64,000 bases of DNA from Aquila chrysaetos chrysaetos (lineage: Eukaryota > Chordata > Aves > Accipitriformes > Accipitridae): NCBI RefSeq assembly GCF_900496995.4, contig NC_044009.1, forward strand, positions 36,231,505 through 36,295,504. Reading direction: 5' to 3'. The notes under the pieces were generated by a model. That model ran no database searches. It was not told where the DNA came from and saw only the letters and a program-made list of their open reading frames with translations. The translations under genes and the position numbers were made by a program. This document shows, piece by piece, positions 40,653 through 55,600 of the stretch (within the stretch, counting starts at the first letter, position 1; every line of letters starts with the position of its first letter).

Positions 40653-43600
40653 TTAACGGGTTGTGAACGTCTTCCCCCTGAAAGGATGCAGAGAGAGGTC
40701 AGCACAGCCCCCAGCACTGTTCTGGGGTGCCCCAGGGTGGCTACAGGGCTTTTGGTGGGGCGCATGCTTGCACTGAGCTCTCAAAGCCAGGCAGGCACCG
40801 CTGGTTCAGAGCTTGCAGGCATTTGTGGCTGCAGAACCAGGTCATGGGGCTGTGGGGAGGGGTTGGCTTTTGCAGAGGGGACAACCCCACTGCCCTAGAG
40901 CAGAACGCAAAGCGGGGCATGCCAGGACACACAGAAAAAGGATGCCAAGGGGCTCTGGGATCAGCAGAGGGTAAAGGACCTGAGGGAAACATGTTCACCC
41001 AACTGCTCTCCTCCACCCACTTTGCTCTGGGCTGCTTTAATCCCAAGAGGGAGGCAGCCAGCTAGGGCGGTGGCCCGGGAGTGCTCCTGGCCCAGCCATC
41101 TGCTGGCCAAGGGCAGCCAGGGGCTCTGAGGAGCGGCAGATGTACCAGGCAGCAGGAACCTGCTCCAGTGCCCGCAAACCCCCAGGAAGGACCTGGCCGC
41201 TCTCCCCTGTGAGCTGGAGCTGCCCCCAGAGGTGATCAGCCAGCTTTAATACAACAGGGGAAAAGCCCCATGAATGCCACCACGGGCTCAGGGGGGACAA
41301 TGGAGACACCAGGGCTCACAGAGCCATGTACGAGCCTTCTTTCACAAAGGACCTGCCGGCACAGGGTTTGCCACAGACCCAGCTCCTACAAAGGACACGT
41401 GAGGCAGTGAGTGAGTGTGCTGGAGGGAGCACAGGGGTCCTGAGAGGCCAACATGCCCTGATCCAGGCTTTCGGCTCAAGGCGCCCAGGCAAGCACCTCA
41501 CTATGAAACACCCCCCTTCTCTCTCAGATGGGGTCCCAGCACATCAGGCCCTGGTCTGGTCACCCCCACAGCATCCCAGTCCTCCCTGGACTGGAGTATG
41601 CCAAGCTGAGAAGGAGCAAGCTCGTGTCTGGCAGAGAAGCCCAGAGAGCCAGGCCCTGCTTTCCTACTCACGTGATTGTTTTCATTTCTTTCTTCTCTGC
41701 GTCTGGACGGGCACGGTTCAGCACCTTGAGGAAATCCGATGTTTTTGCCCTCATACGCGTGTGAATATAGGCCTGCGTTTCATTAGGACAAAATGGGGAC
41801 GGGTCAGGATCCTTCCTTCATAGCTGGGATTTCAGGACACGGGGTAGGAGCTATTTTTCTCTTCCTTGTTGGGAAAGCACGTAGCTCTGCACAGCCACAG
41901 TGCTATGAGGGGAGTTCAGGAGGCAACAGTGAAAATTGCTGTCTAAGCCCTGGTCAAAGCCAGGTCTCTCTGAACAATTACCCTCATTTCTGTTGCCGGA
42001 AAGAAAAGAAACCAGATCCAAGAGGGAAAAATCCTATTTCGCTGCTAGCATGGGAAGCAAACAGGCACTGCCTGTGCCAAAGAGCAGGGAGGAGGTGATG
42101 ATGCATCACTTGCCACCCCTGCAGGACTGGGGAGGGCAATGCCAGGCCCCAATGAGTTCTCAGGGGGGCACCCCTGCCCCGAGCTCCTCCCCTGCAACAC
42201 CCAGGTTAGATGGGCCAAAGCTACCCTGTATCCCCCAGCCCCATCCCTTCAGTACCTTTGAGCACTTGATGTGGTAGTGCAGGTAGTCCCGGAACGTGTG
42301 GATCAGGTTTATGGTGTTGTCTCTGGCAGCAGCATTGGTGTGACGGGGGAACAGCACTGAAAGAAGAGGGCGATGCAAACCATTAGAGCCTCCAGAGGCT
42401 ACCAAAGGGCTTCAGGTTCCTCAAGTGCTGGAGGCTTCAAGGTGTGCTGCTCTGAATACCTGCTTTGCTCTCTACAAAGAGCCCTTTACTGTGACACATA
42501 CCAAGACTAAGCAGCACTTGTGATTTTAAGCACAGGGCTTCACAGCACTTTTCCACGTCTCCTGCAGCAGCCTGGACACAGCTGTGCACTCTGGAGGACG
42601 CAGGCGAGGCCAAGTGCCCAGAGATGACGGCACTGTAGGAAACTGCATGACGTTACTTCAGTGCTTGGGAGAAGCAAATGGAGGAGAGAGCTGGGAGGCA
42701 GACAAGGGCAGCCAGGCTGCTCAACTGATTTCAAGATCTAGACTGCCCTTGGATCTTGAAATCCGCTGTGGATCCCTGCCTGGCAGCTTGTCAGCACTGT
42801 GACAGAGCCAGACTTGGTTACTGCAGGGGCCTGGTGGCTCACTCTTTCCACAGGCTGGTGCTGTGCTAAGCGTCCCTGATCCAAAGGCTGAAAGACCTTT
42901 TGTCTGGGTGATGATCTCACCTGGGACTGTCAGATCAGATAACAGGGAAATTTCATCTGGACAAGAATGAAGTCTTGCTCGCTGTCCCAGACCTGCCATT
43001 AGGCAGCGCTCCCATAGCTGATGAGCTGCCCTAACCTCAAGGCACCATTCCCAGCACAGGAGGAGGGCAGTGCTAACTTCACCTTGTCCTGCAGTGTCTG
43101 TGCTCCACCTCTGAGCTCTGAACTGCAGGAACGCTGGCCTGAGAGACCCTAATGGCACATCCAACCATGACCTCCAATTTCTCTGGAAGAGACCTTTCCC
43201 TTTGAACAGGGCAGGGTTTGGATTCCTCAGCATTGCTGCCCAGGAGGAAGCGATGACTCTGCTGGCCTGCACCTCTGCAGGCAGGGGAAAGTGGCTCATC
43301 AGAGACGGAAATGTTTGGCCCAGAACAAAGAGGCAGAGCTGGAGAAGCAGAACTCACTGCCCTGCTCCTGATCTCCGATTGCCTCTGCTGATCAAGCACT
43401 GCACAGGTGCCTGCAGCTGGACAAGCTACAAATACACTTGCATGAAACCTCCCACAAGAAACATCCAGTTTCTACAATATCACAGCAAAGCCACCCTTCT
43501 CTTGCTCCCAAATGCTGAACTTATTTTATAGGCAGACACTAAATGGCTTATTGTCCACTTCCACGCCTTCTTGCCCACAGCAGAGCTGAGGTGACCTGAT

Positions 43601-46600
43601 ACAGCGAAGGGACACACTGAAGGGGGCAGACAACGCAGACTGCAACTCCAGAATCCCTTCAGCGCCCAATGACCTGTCTGAAGACTCAGGGAAGGTGAAT
43701 TCCTTTTTGTTTTTCATGCAGCAGCAGGAACCTCTCTCCTCCCCAGGTGTCCCCAGGCCTCAGAGCTGCCTGCTTACCAAAGGTGATGTAGCCAATATTG
43801 TCGCCAACAGCCGCGTCTGTGTCTTTCAGCTCCAAGGGCGGCTCCCTGTGGCTGAAGAGCACCTGTGGGGCTGTGTGACTGGCCCGGCGACCCTCCTTGA
43901 ACTCCTGAACAAGACAAAGTGAAGGTGAGTCCCACTACTGACACTCCACTGGGAAAGCAAACGGGGTTTCCCTACTCCCACAGGGCAACTGAGCTGGAGG
44001 TTTCCCATCTTTCCCTGAATGGGCTGAGTCTATCAGGGCAAACCTCTGGAAAACAATCTTTTTTCCCAGCAAAACCAGACCAAAATGCATACTGTCCTGG
44101 GTATACACGCGGCCCTAGGACAGCCCCTCAGCTGGGATGGCTTTCAGCATCACCCTTCCTACCATGGGTGTTTTGTGGAAGGGACACCTCAGTCTGAAAA
44201 AGCACATGAGACAGCACAATTCCTGCCAGGTCAACATCATTAATGCTTCCAGCAAAAGTCAGCAGCGCCCATCAGCCCAGAGGAAAGGAAATTCTCAGAA
44301 AGGGCTGTGAGGTCTCCATTGCACTTAGCATAAAGGCTCTGCTGTTTGAGAAAGCACCTCCCACCAGGAGTCTTTGCCTCAGCATTAAGAAGCACCTATA
44401 GCATTTGAAGCTTGTGTGCAAAGCCTGCTCCTCCTAACACTTCTCTACCTCGAAACAATACCTCCAGGCAGGGAGATCCCTTCCACCAGGGAACCTCTCT
44501 GACAGCAGCACAACCCCCACCTCCCATGAAATGAAGTGGGTCTGCATTTCAGGAATTATAGGACTGTCCCTACATGGGGCTGGGAAAGTCCAGACAACAT
44601 TCCCCTGGCCCAAGGCAGGGCAGCCTCCCCTCTGCCTCACTGTCCCCCAGCGCAACCTACACATCATCAGCCACCCTCGACCTCTCCTCCCTTCTGAGCA
44701 GAGCTCACCCTGGGAAGGGCAGGAGCATCCATGCCACTTTTAGAGAACCCAGTAGTTCACTGGGGTTTCCTTAATGACACGCTTAGCTTGCACTTCCGCC
44801 TGCTTATGCCAGAGGGTACAATGGTTCAAAAGGCTTCACTGGTTAGTTAATGGTCAGATTTTCTCCATGAGAGCCCAGATCAGCAGCCACCATGCCTGAC
44901 TGGGCTGTGTTATGCAAGAGCAATAGCTGGAGGGACGGAGCTGGTGTGACTCAGAATGGAAATTCTTGTGGCTGGGCAGGAGCAGGGTTTGCTGTTGTAA
45001 AAACCAAGAACTTGGGACACGGAGACTCTGGGACAGCCGCTGCCTTGAAGGCCTGCCACCTCCCTCGGAGCCTCACAAACCCTGTTTTGTTCACCTCATG
45101 CCTCCCTCCCTGTTTTAAAACCTGAACTCCAGGCTGTGGGATATGCTGGTGGGGAAAAGCTCAAAGCCAGAGCAGATGCCCTGCCCGTAGCTAAAGAACA
45201 CAGAGAGCAGAGCTACAAGATAAGACTCCCATCACAACAGACCCTGTTCTAATGACCCCCAAACACAGATAAACTGGTATCCAGCAAACTGGGCCAGTAA
45301 CTTGCTGTCCACGAGCCTGTCAGCAGCATGGCCTGGCACCCCTGAACGGATGGGCTAAAGCTCCTCTAGCCCTGGAACACCCTGCAGGGCCCTGCTCCCC
45401 AGCTGTGCCTGTGCAGGAGACTCCCCAGGTGCTTCAGCAGACATAAGGTGAGCTAGGCAGGCCAGTGACACAGATGAACACACATACCAGCATGCACTGA
45501 GCTTTCCCCAGCTGTAAGCAAATATCTCAATCTCCACAGGCTGCACACAGCCACTAACAGACATGCAAAGTGTTTACTATGGCCTCTGAATGCTTCCCAG
45601 CTAAATGGCAGTTGCAAAGGGTAGCTGAGTCCAGAAGTACTTGGCATTATGACGATTGATTCAAGCCCACAAACTAAGCAAATTCACAGCTTTGAAAAGC
45701 TCAAAATCAAGACCCTATCATGGCATGTGAGAGCAGCCACACTGAGCTGCTGAGACTCTGCAGCATTTGAGCATTGGCAGGAACAAACTTCAAGGTGAAG
45801 ACAGCTCTCAGCATGATCGCAGGCATGGTACATTGCCTCACCCCTTCTTCTCCCTTTACAGCCTCCCCACCACGCTCAGCTCCTCAGCTGGCTGGCGATC
45901 CCTATAACACAGCTAGCTGCACTACAGGGCCTCAAGGTGGATACTGAAGTATTCACCATGGTGTTTCTCATCTGTAACACATATGTTTGATTGTCCATAC
46001 AAGCAAGACCAGCAATAATAAAGATGCCAATGCAAGAGCCTGGATTAGAAAATACACCACCTATTAACATGGTTCCTCCATCCCAGTGCAGCCTGGAGCC
46101 CTGCAAAGCATTTACGTGCATTAAACTGCCTGTGAGTTAACTTTAGCCTAACATCTGCTTGTTTGGCAATGCTGCTTCAAGCAAGAAGGCATATGAATCG
46201 AGGACCAAACCCTTTCCCCATAATTCAGTTTCCATACCTGCATAAACACCTTTCCAATCACCACGTCATCGTCATCCTTAAATACCGTGCTGAACACAAC
46301 TGTGACACGGTCCTTTTTTGCCTCGACATACCTGCAGGGGGGTGAGAGAGGAAAACCCAGCTGTGAACAGGAGCTAAGAGGTACAACTGGATGAGGAAGA
46401 AACTGCCAGACAAGGTTAAGTGGAGACAACCACCATTCACAGGCCTGGCTGCTGAAAATTTCCCCTCCCTCAAGAAAGTATTTACAGGGAGCAAAACATT
46501 TCTGTTGGGAGTGGCCAGTTTCTCTGCTGCGTGCAGCCACAAGTGCTGCCACTAACAGAGACTCTTGTGTAACATCCCTGCAGCCCGAGGGATGAGCACT

Positions 46601-49600
46601 ACCCTCAATGGGTACTTCTGACATCCTAGGACAGGCCCTTATTACCCTGCTGAAGTACAGAGCAGTAGGATTTCCTGACTTTCCACCACAACATAGAGCT
46701 GGAGCAGGAAGTGTACTGACAGCTGTCTGACTCCCATGCTGCTTGGTTTGAACACTTACATTGTCTCATCGTCCCGGTAGTGGATGACAGCTCTTTTCTC
46801 TCCTTCTTTGCCCTCTTCCTGGAATTTGAAATACTTCTCAAAGACCGAAGCAAAGCAGTTGCGCTTCAACATGCCAGCTTGGTGCACAATAGCGTCCTTG
46901 TCTGCGGGAAGGTTCTCCAGGTCGTAGAGCAAAGAGACATTGTAACCTGGGGAGGGACAGCCACTAACTTAATAATCTAAGCAGGGCCTTAATGAAGCCA
47001 GAGACATTTTCTGGGAAGAGACACCTACAGTCCCACCTTTGCCTTAAGCCCTCCCAAAAGCCCCAGGGGTGAGTGCTTCCCACTCCAAGCATCACCAGAA
47101 GCCATGCCTGAACTCAGCGCGTGGCCATGGCAACACTCGTGGGGCTCCTTCCTGAGCTCCCAGACACACGTGCTGGCTGAGCTGCTCCCAAGTTTTTACA
47201 GTGAGTAGGAAGAGATGCTGTCACAGGTAACCATGGTTTTCCTGTGTCTCACGAAGTGTCTTTGAGAAGAACAAAGACCCCAACCGTGAGGAACAGAAGC
47301 TTTCCAGAGGAAGGCTGCATCAAGAATTACAGCTTGTGCTGCAAGCTACTTCAGCCCTGACATACCTGAGCCACCTTTTAAATTGCCATTCATTGTACAG
47401 AGCCCCAGATATCAAGCTCTTGAAGTGCAGCCTTCATTTGAGGCGACTTAAGTCATTTTGGAATTGCATTCAGACATACAGAGTAAATGTTATTGGAGGG
47501 TTACCTGATTCAGGATTTACCAAGTAGCTTCCGTAGACTTTCTTCAATACCTAGGAAAGAAATTAAACATTGAGAGCACAAGCCATCAGAGTTGTTTTCT
47601 CCTGCACAGCCCAGGCCATGATTGCTCTCCATTTAGAAACATCAGATTAGAGCACCTGCCTCCCCTAGTCTAAGTGAACTTGGACAAATATTAAGTCACC
47701 GGTTTCCACTGTTATTGGCTGCTCCTGCTCTAGACAGAGCTCCCTGAACCCCACTGACAAGGGACACACTGCAGGACAGGAGTCGAAACTGGAACTTTTA
47801 AAAGTTCTTGCTGGTCTTGAACTTGTGCGGGGAAGAAAACCCTTTCCATACACCTCACCTTCAAAGGAGAACTGTCAGCAGAGCTTGACACAACCGATCT
47901 GAGGGCTACAACCGATCTTCCCATTCAAAGGCAGATGCAAAGTGTGCCCTGACCCTCTCCTTGCAGGAAGGCAAATTCAGAGCAGGGGTCAGGCGCAACG
48001 TGGCTGGGCAATTGCCTGCCCTGTCTCAGCCTATTGCACAGGAGAGACAGGGATGGAGAGGAGAGTGCCAGGCAGCTTGGATGCCTCCCAGAAGCAGAGC
48101 CGCCTACAGCATAGCAAAAACCTTTCTTCAAACATAATCACTGCTGAATTTTACATCAATGGCAATTTTCAACTGAGCCATAGCTCTGTGTCAATGAGGG
48201 GGCCGGGAACAGGAGGTATTTCATAGAGAAGAACACAACAACACTGTGGCAGAACTGGCCCTCCTGGGATGACACCCACTACCACGCAGAGAGGATGCAC
48301 GGGCTCTCTGCGTGCCAAAACCTCCTCTCAGCAGAGAGCCTGCCCAGGGAGATGCTCTGTCTTAGCAGGAACCCCACTTTGTGCTCCTTACAGCGGGGTT
48401 TCACCAGAGACAGAGCAGAAACAAGCTCCATCGTCTCCAGGAAAGCACAGAAAGCAACAGTTTGCTAAGTGGTGATTTAAAAATGTAACTTCTATTTAGT
48501 CAACGCTCCCAAGGCAGTCCTGCAGAGATCCCATTTTCCTCTAAAAGCTTGGGAAGTTGCCTTCCACCACCACCACGGTGGCTGCTGGTGCACAGTGGTG
48601 CTAGCCACTTGCCCACCACAGCAGCTCTCCTGGGATCACACACTGTACTGATCCTTGCTAAACATGCTGGGAGGGGTCCATCATTTGGGCTGCTTGACTC
48701 TCTTGTTTGCCAGCAGCAGTACCTTCAGTAGCAGGCAATGCTGCTCCTAGAAAGCTCTGTATACAGGAACCAGGAAAGCAGGACACTCAGTCATATTTAT
48801 TCTGACTTTGGTAGGTCTTGCGGCAACTTGCAGGAATTCACTTTGGGTTCAAATCGCTTGTTTCTCGCCAGACTCACAATAAACTCATGGAGCAGTTTCC
48901 TTGTTTTCCTCCAAAGACAGACACCAGAGGCAAAAGCCTGCTGAAGAGACTTGGGTGAACCCCATTTGCTACCATGTGGAGATCTGAAAACTGACTCAGG
49001 AACTGAGTCACACTTCCTGCCTCACCACCCAACCACAGCTCAGAGAGGCTCTTTATTTCTACCATAAATGGGCCTCCACAGCCCCGGCCCATTCAACAGG
49101 AACTGAACCTGCTACTTCACACAGCAGCAGTGAAAAGGGAACCAGTCTGCAGATCAAGGTCTGCACACACAGCAGGAGCCCGTCGCTCGCTCTGACATGT
49201 GGTTAGAGTCAGAAGAGCAGCGCCGTGGGACTCCAGATTTGTCTTGGTGCCTTCCTTCACTTGTGGGCTCAGCACATCAGTCAGGGAAAATATTCGATAT
49301 GGTCACGCCTCACACTCATTTGAACATTCAAAATTAGTGGTGCCCTTCGCCTTTCAGGCTGTAGGGTCATATAAGATGACTTCTTATTCATGAGAGAGTG
49401 TAAATACACTTTGCCCTTGTCTTCCAGCAAAGTGGGACTCCTGGTTGGCATAGGGCTGCTCCTTTGACCAGCGTGAGATGGGAGCGCAGATGCTTCTCTA
49501 AGAGTTAGAAGTTAGATCTGTCAACATTGCAAGGACATTGCCCATGCCAAGACAGTATTTGTAGGCTCAAGGCCCAGAGATGCTCACTCACCTCATCAGC

Positions 49601-52600
49601 ACCGTGTTCCTGGAGTTCCTTGTAGAATTTCAGAGAAATACTGACCATCACTTTTGTCTTGTCTCCATTGGGGTTTGAAATATGGTAAAGGACTCCATCA
49701 AAGTCTATGAAGCAAGCAAGAGAAACGTGAGGGAACAAGAACCAGTTCCTATTTTTGAGGAAGGTTTTCCCTACATGTTCTAGGAACTGCATAAAGCAAC
49801 ACTGTTCCCCCTGCTCCAGCCCTCACACATACACCAAGACAGAAACCCGTAATTAAGGAAAGCGGTAATGTCATGTAGGGAGACCTGTTATCATTCAACG
49901 GGCTGAAACAGTTTTGACACCTGTCCATCACAGAAAGCTTTAGTCTAGTGTCATTTAGTATCCCTGGCAAATCAGCTTGTGCTCAATGCACAAGGATACA
50001 AACAAGCAGAGACGGGAGCCTTCTGGATGGCCAGCACGGAAAGTGACTGACATGCCCACTGGGCCAGAGCTGCAGCCTGGAAGAAAAAACATCTCTGTCA
50101 GCAAAGGCAGCTCAGCTGCTGCCTGCTGAGACAGCTTCCACTTCACTGCAGAACGGGCAAGAGGCAGGGAAAGGCAACCCTCCAGCTACCTAGCAAACTC
50201 CACTTCCTCATGAAGCTCTGCAGCTTACAGAGATTTTTGATAACAGAAGCAAAAAAATCAGTTGCTGAATGAACACTTGAACTTCCTTGGCACTTCTCAT
50301 CCTGCAGAGCAAACTTCAGGCGATGAATTCATCTTGCCTGTCACACCAAGCCAGCTTCCTAACAACCCAAACCAGATGGTGCTAAAGACCTAATAACAAG
50401 TAGCATCAAGGGCAGGACTGGAGAACAGGCAAGATAAAAAGAGAAGAGCTATGTAGCACACACACACTAAAGCGCTGCCACCACTGAACTCACTGCTGTG
50501 GGGAGAGTCCCAGGGAAGGCAGACGGACAGAGAAAATAGCGAGGCAGCTGACAAAGCCCCAGCTCTGGGGACACTGCAGGGTGTCCACACCGTTTGCCCC
50601 TGCACAGCTCTCCTCCCCTGCAGTGGTGCTGGGTGAATTTGGGCACACCAGGCGTAACTGTGGGCAGACCATTTGAGCCAGCCCTTTTTTCAGAGAAGTC
50701 AAGAGAGCTGTGGAGCTTACCTGCAAATGTTACTTCTACTGCCTCTGGTTTATTTCTAAAAAGAAAAGAAAACAAAGGAGGTAAATGAGAACTCAAACAG
50801 CAGCCTCCAAGCTGTGAAGGAAAGAGGATTAATTTCCAATGCCTTGTTTCTCACAAGCAGCTCTACCTGAAAACCCTTCTATCTCCTGCTGTTCAACTAG
50901 CAGATAACCTTTGAAAAGAGATCTTAGACTCCTCCCCATTCCTATAAGCACCAGTTTTACCCCGGATGATATAAATAGGCCTTGAAGCTGGCAGAAATTG
51001 TTATTATTTGTAGTTTATGAATAGATTTTGAGATCACCAATTTCCAGTTAGAAATGCCTGAGAAAGCTACTCATCACTGAGGAGCTTAACAAGCGCATTC
51101 TCCGTACAGAACAGCTACGATACAGGTTTGAGGACAGAGGCTCTTTTTTAAGCTCCTGCAATACCAATTCACAGAAGGGGACTTAGAGGCTGAACAATCC
51201 TTCCCGATGCTGTGCCCCCTTCATTATCAACAGCAGCTCTGCAAATGCATTGATACAACTTGCTCGCAGAGAAGACCCCTTCTCCAAGTTCACCGCCAGG
51301 AGCAAACCACAGAAGGAAACTTTCCAGCTGTGCATTTCATCCTGCCCCTTCATGTCCCTTCTGAAATACCCCAACACTATGCCAACTACCTCTGCAGGAA
51401 AAACTGTAGATCTGGGTTTGCTCTAACACTGCACAGTGTGATCTTTCGGATCCCTGATCAGCGACGAGAGCACCTTGTGAGCCAAAGACACAGCACTTCT
51501 TATGCTGTGGGTATGAAGATTTAACATCTTAACAAACCCTATTTGCCAGTTTGTCCATGATTTGTAGAAGAACAGGATCCCAAGAAAGATCTAACTGCTT
51601 CTAAAAAGTGGTTTTCTTGGGACTGGCACTATAAAACTGCTTTGGCAGCTCTGAGGGAATTGATATTAATAGGTTATTCTCCAACAGGGAGCAATGCAAA
51701 GGTACCTCCACTGCTGAGAGCAGGGGTGGAAAATAAGAACAGGGTAAAAACGCCAGTCTGCTACTGCTGTTTCACAGCATATCTCTGTTTATTTTTCAAA
51801 AGTGCTTGATATTAAACAGAGTACAGGCTAATGCTATGGCTGACAGAAATCTAGCCTCTAAAATAGTTCATTCACATCCGTCTGAAACAACGTACGGAAA
51901 TAGCTCCCCAAACCAAAGCCAGTGTGTAAAGGCAGCCTTCTGGTCTCAACTACGATGCCACTGCCCAGAGACCATCTTCAACCTTTTTGCCAAAACTTGC
52001 TCTGTCCATGCATGGGTATGCTGCTGGGTACCGGCTACACCTCAGTACATACACCAAGAAAGGTGGGGGAAGTGATGACTCAATATCTACCTTCCCTCAC
52101 CATATTCTGGAAAGGTTTTAATGATTTTTTTTTCCCCAGCAGAAAGCACTGTTCTTCCATCAGCTTTTCTGCAGACAGCCTCATTCCTGGAAGCCAGGAA
52201 TGACCACGATGTGCTAAAACTCAAGATGGGCAATGTAGGGGGACCAAGGCACTGAACAGCACTGATTCCAGACCATGCACCGGGTCAACGACATTTTTCT
52301 CAGGTGGAAAGGGAGGAATTAACCCCCAGCCAGAGATCCTAAGTGGAAACCATGAGGTGTTGCTGTTTCTTGGAAGTTATTAGCTGTGAAAAGCAACAGC
52401 CCTTTTTGTCAGGAGGCTGGAGAGCCTCCGTCTTTTGTGCTGCATCGCTGAAGATAAAAACCACACACTCGAAAGAAGCAGTGCAAGCGCACCCAAGGCA
52501 GGTCCTTTAGTTTAAGAGCTGTGCCAGCTACCTGCAACCTCACTCACTCTCTATCTCCCCCTCCCAGCTGGGCCTGAGATGGGGGCTCACAAGGCATCCC

Positions 52601-55600
52601 CTGGCTGCATATTCAACTCAGGCTCTTGGAAAGGGGAGCAATTCCCCAGACTGCATCCAAGCCACTTCAGCTCACTGAGGACTGCTCAGAGCAGAGATGA
52701 AAGAAAATCCCACTGATCCCACTTGGTCAGTCGATGCAGACGTGTTCTTCTTTTAGAGCACCACACTCAGACTTGGGAATCAGCTTGGATGGCAGTATAA
52801 ATTTTTATAAAAAAAGAAACCTATGTAGGAAGCTTTAAAGATAGCGCAGTCAGGCACACGAGAGCTAGGAATATTAAAGAGGACGCATCCTTAAACCTTG
52901 GTTCCATCTTCTCAGACGAATACCGTTCAAACCTCATTCCCCATGCACACGAAACTGATGCCTCCTAGAGCCCAGGCTCCCAGCACACAGCACCTCCCAC
53001 CAAGCAATGCAGGGAAGCAACTGACAACCAGTGCACTGGAGTGGTTTTGCCGAGGAAGGACAACGATTCCCTGCTCACTCACCCAGTACCCCAGGGGATG
53101 GCAGGAACATCACTCTTCCCATTATTTAAGAAGCCATGTGAGCCGCGTACCCAAAGTCAGTTAATGGCTCTGCACGACAGCCTTTGTTCTGCACACAAAA
53201 GCTTACAGCTGACACAGCCCCATTTCCGAATGTTTCAACGCAAGCATGGATTTCTTAGAGAAGTTATTTTAACACCGATTTTCCAAGTGGTTCGGTTCTT
53301 GTACTTGGGGATGGCGAGGAGGGGAGATATTTAAGGGAAAAGCAGGTAACTGGGCAGAACTTCGGGTGCTGAATATTCAGCTGCTTCCCGGCATAGACTC
53401 AGTGAAGCAAGCACTCACGTGAGCCGCATACAGAGCTCCTAACAGCTACGCTGGCCCTGTGATGTACTGCAGGGTGTTTTTCTGCCTCTCCTGGCACACA
53501 CCTAAGTAACCCAGGCCTGGCCTGGCCCAGGGGAGGACAGGGAAGGGTATGAGAAGTGGGGCTGGGAGCAAAGTGAGCTGTCTTAGCCCTTCACAGTTCA
53601 GCAGCCTTACAACCCCAAAGTTTAAAGTGCTTCTATTTATTTCTCTGGCTCATCTCACCAAAGCTATCCTGGCTACTTAAAACGTTTCCACAACAGAAAA
53701 ATCACCCTTTTGCTACCTGAATTGTTGTTCCCCCATCAAGAAGTCCCCAGGCAGAAGAGAGAAGAGCTCTCACCTCCAGCCTCCCACGGGTTCCAGATGA
53801 GCGACAGCGATGCAGGTCGTACGCACGTGATCACTTCCCCTCGACCTTCCACCAACCCCATCTTCCGCCAACAGAAATAGCAGCGGGGATGTGCCAAACA
53901 CTCTGCAGAGGCACAGTGTGTCCTCTCTGTGTTTGGCCCTCCCAGATCTTGTACAGGCAAAGACTTTGTGCAGGGGATGCACAGTGGGCCTGGGACTGTG
54001 CTGCTGCAGGGTGGGTATCGGTTACCGTCGGGTTACTGGTGTGATCCCAAAGAGCTCTGCCTGGTCTAGTGTGCTCCAGTGTCCCCTGACTCCATGATGA
54101 GACCCATCCACACCCATGGCAAGAACCAGCAGTTTAGCAGCTTGGTGCAAAGTGACTGTAAATCCTAGCCATCCTTTTTGTGTTTTACTTCAAAGCGGGG
54201 CTCTGGGCAGCAGGGAGCTTGTTTGAGGTTCACTTCCACCCCTGACTCGAGTCTCTGAGAACCAGACTAAACCTGGCTACGCTCAGAGGATTTCAGACAG
54301 TACAGCCCATCCGCTCCCAGGGCAGAGAGCTGCTGTGACCCCTACAAGCTCCTTACCACCAACGCTACCTGAACCATAGCCTCCCCCAGTGACCTTCCCT
54401 GTTTGCTACCCTCTGCCCCAAACGGACAATAAAACCAGCTCATACCAGGAATAACTGAGATGGCTCCTCTCTGCACTAAACACCGAATCCAGACCAGACC
54501 TTTCTACAAAACCCTGCCTGAACTCAGATGCTAAAATGGCAGCTGTTCCAGGCAGCGGTCCATTTTCTGATAACACTTACCAGGTTTGAAGTCAAATCCA
54601 CACCAAATCCCATCTGCCCTCTGCTTCTAACAATAAAAGGCCCTGACAGGTTTTACGTCTTCTTGCCCGCATCCCTCCTATTCATCTCCAAATGGCTCCT
54701 ATGCTCCGTCTACCTAATATAGAGCCAGCTCCAAATCAGATTTTTCACCCCAGCAGAACATCCACGAAGAGCCACAGTGCCCGTGGAGAGACGCCAGCAA
54801 GCACTTAAGAGCAACAGCAAATCTTTTTTTCTGACAGCATTTCCTCAATTTTGACTCGGACAACTTCCAAACTTCCCTGCTTCATTCTCAGGCCATGGAG
54901 GCTCTCAGCCATATGTTACAACAAATTTAAGAACAGAAGAACGAAGACTGTAATTACGTAGAGCCCTCATCTTCTGTATTAAACAGACCTAAATGCAAAC
55001 TTGGCCAACAACCGCATTGAAGCATCTCCCACATCGCAATTAAGGCCTGTACCCAATAAGGGAGGATGGCAATTATTTTAAAAGCTGCAGGCATACAGAT
55101 ATTCTAATCTCTTGCCCCAAAGGAGAGGGGGGAAAAAAAGAAAGGGGGTATTTCAACGCTTAAAGGTCTGAGCAGAGCTTTCAGATCACCAGAGCTGACA
55201 CACGGTTTGGAGACAGTGAGCCAGATTCAGTGTCAGACTGCAGGCTCTCACTACAGATAAAACCCCAATACAGATACTACCCCAATAAAAAAATTATGAG
55301 AAATGTCTAAAATTATCTGAACAGTTCCTCCACTCCTGGGGCTCGCTCAGCTAACAAAAGCTACTCTGCGTAAGCTGCAGGAGCGTATGAAATCAAAGAG
55401 CTCCTGTAGCTCTGGCAGCACACACACCACGAACTCAGGAGGAGTGCTCTGTCAGGCGGGCAATGACAAGCAGTGTACAGCAGCCCCCACATGTGCCAGC
55501 TCTCCCCTCTTGGCTAGGTGACCCCTCCATGCCTGAGCTTCTCCCATGCCATGGGCAGGGCAGCCTGGAGGAGGCTGGCTGGTAGGAAGGTGTTGGGATT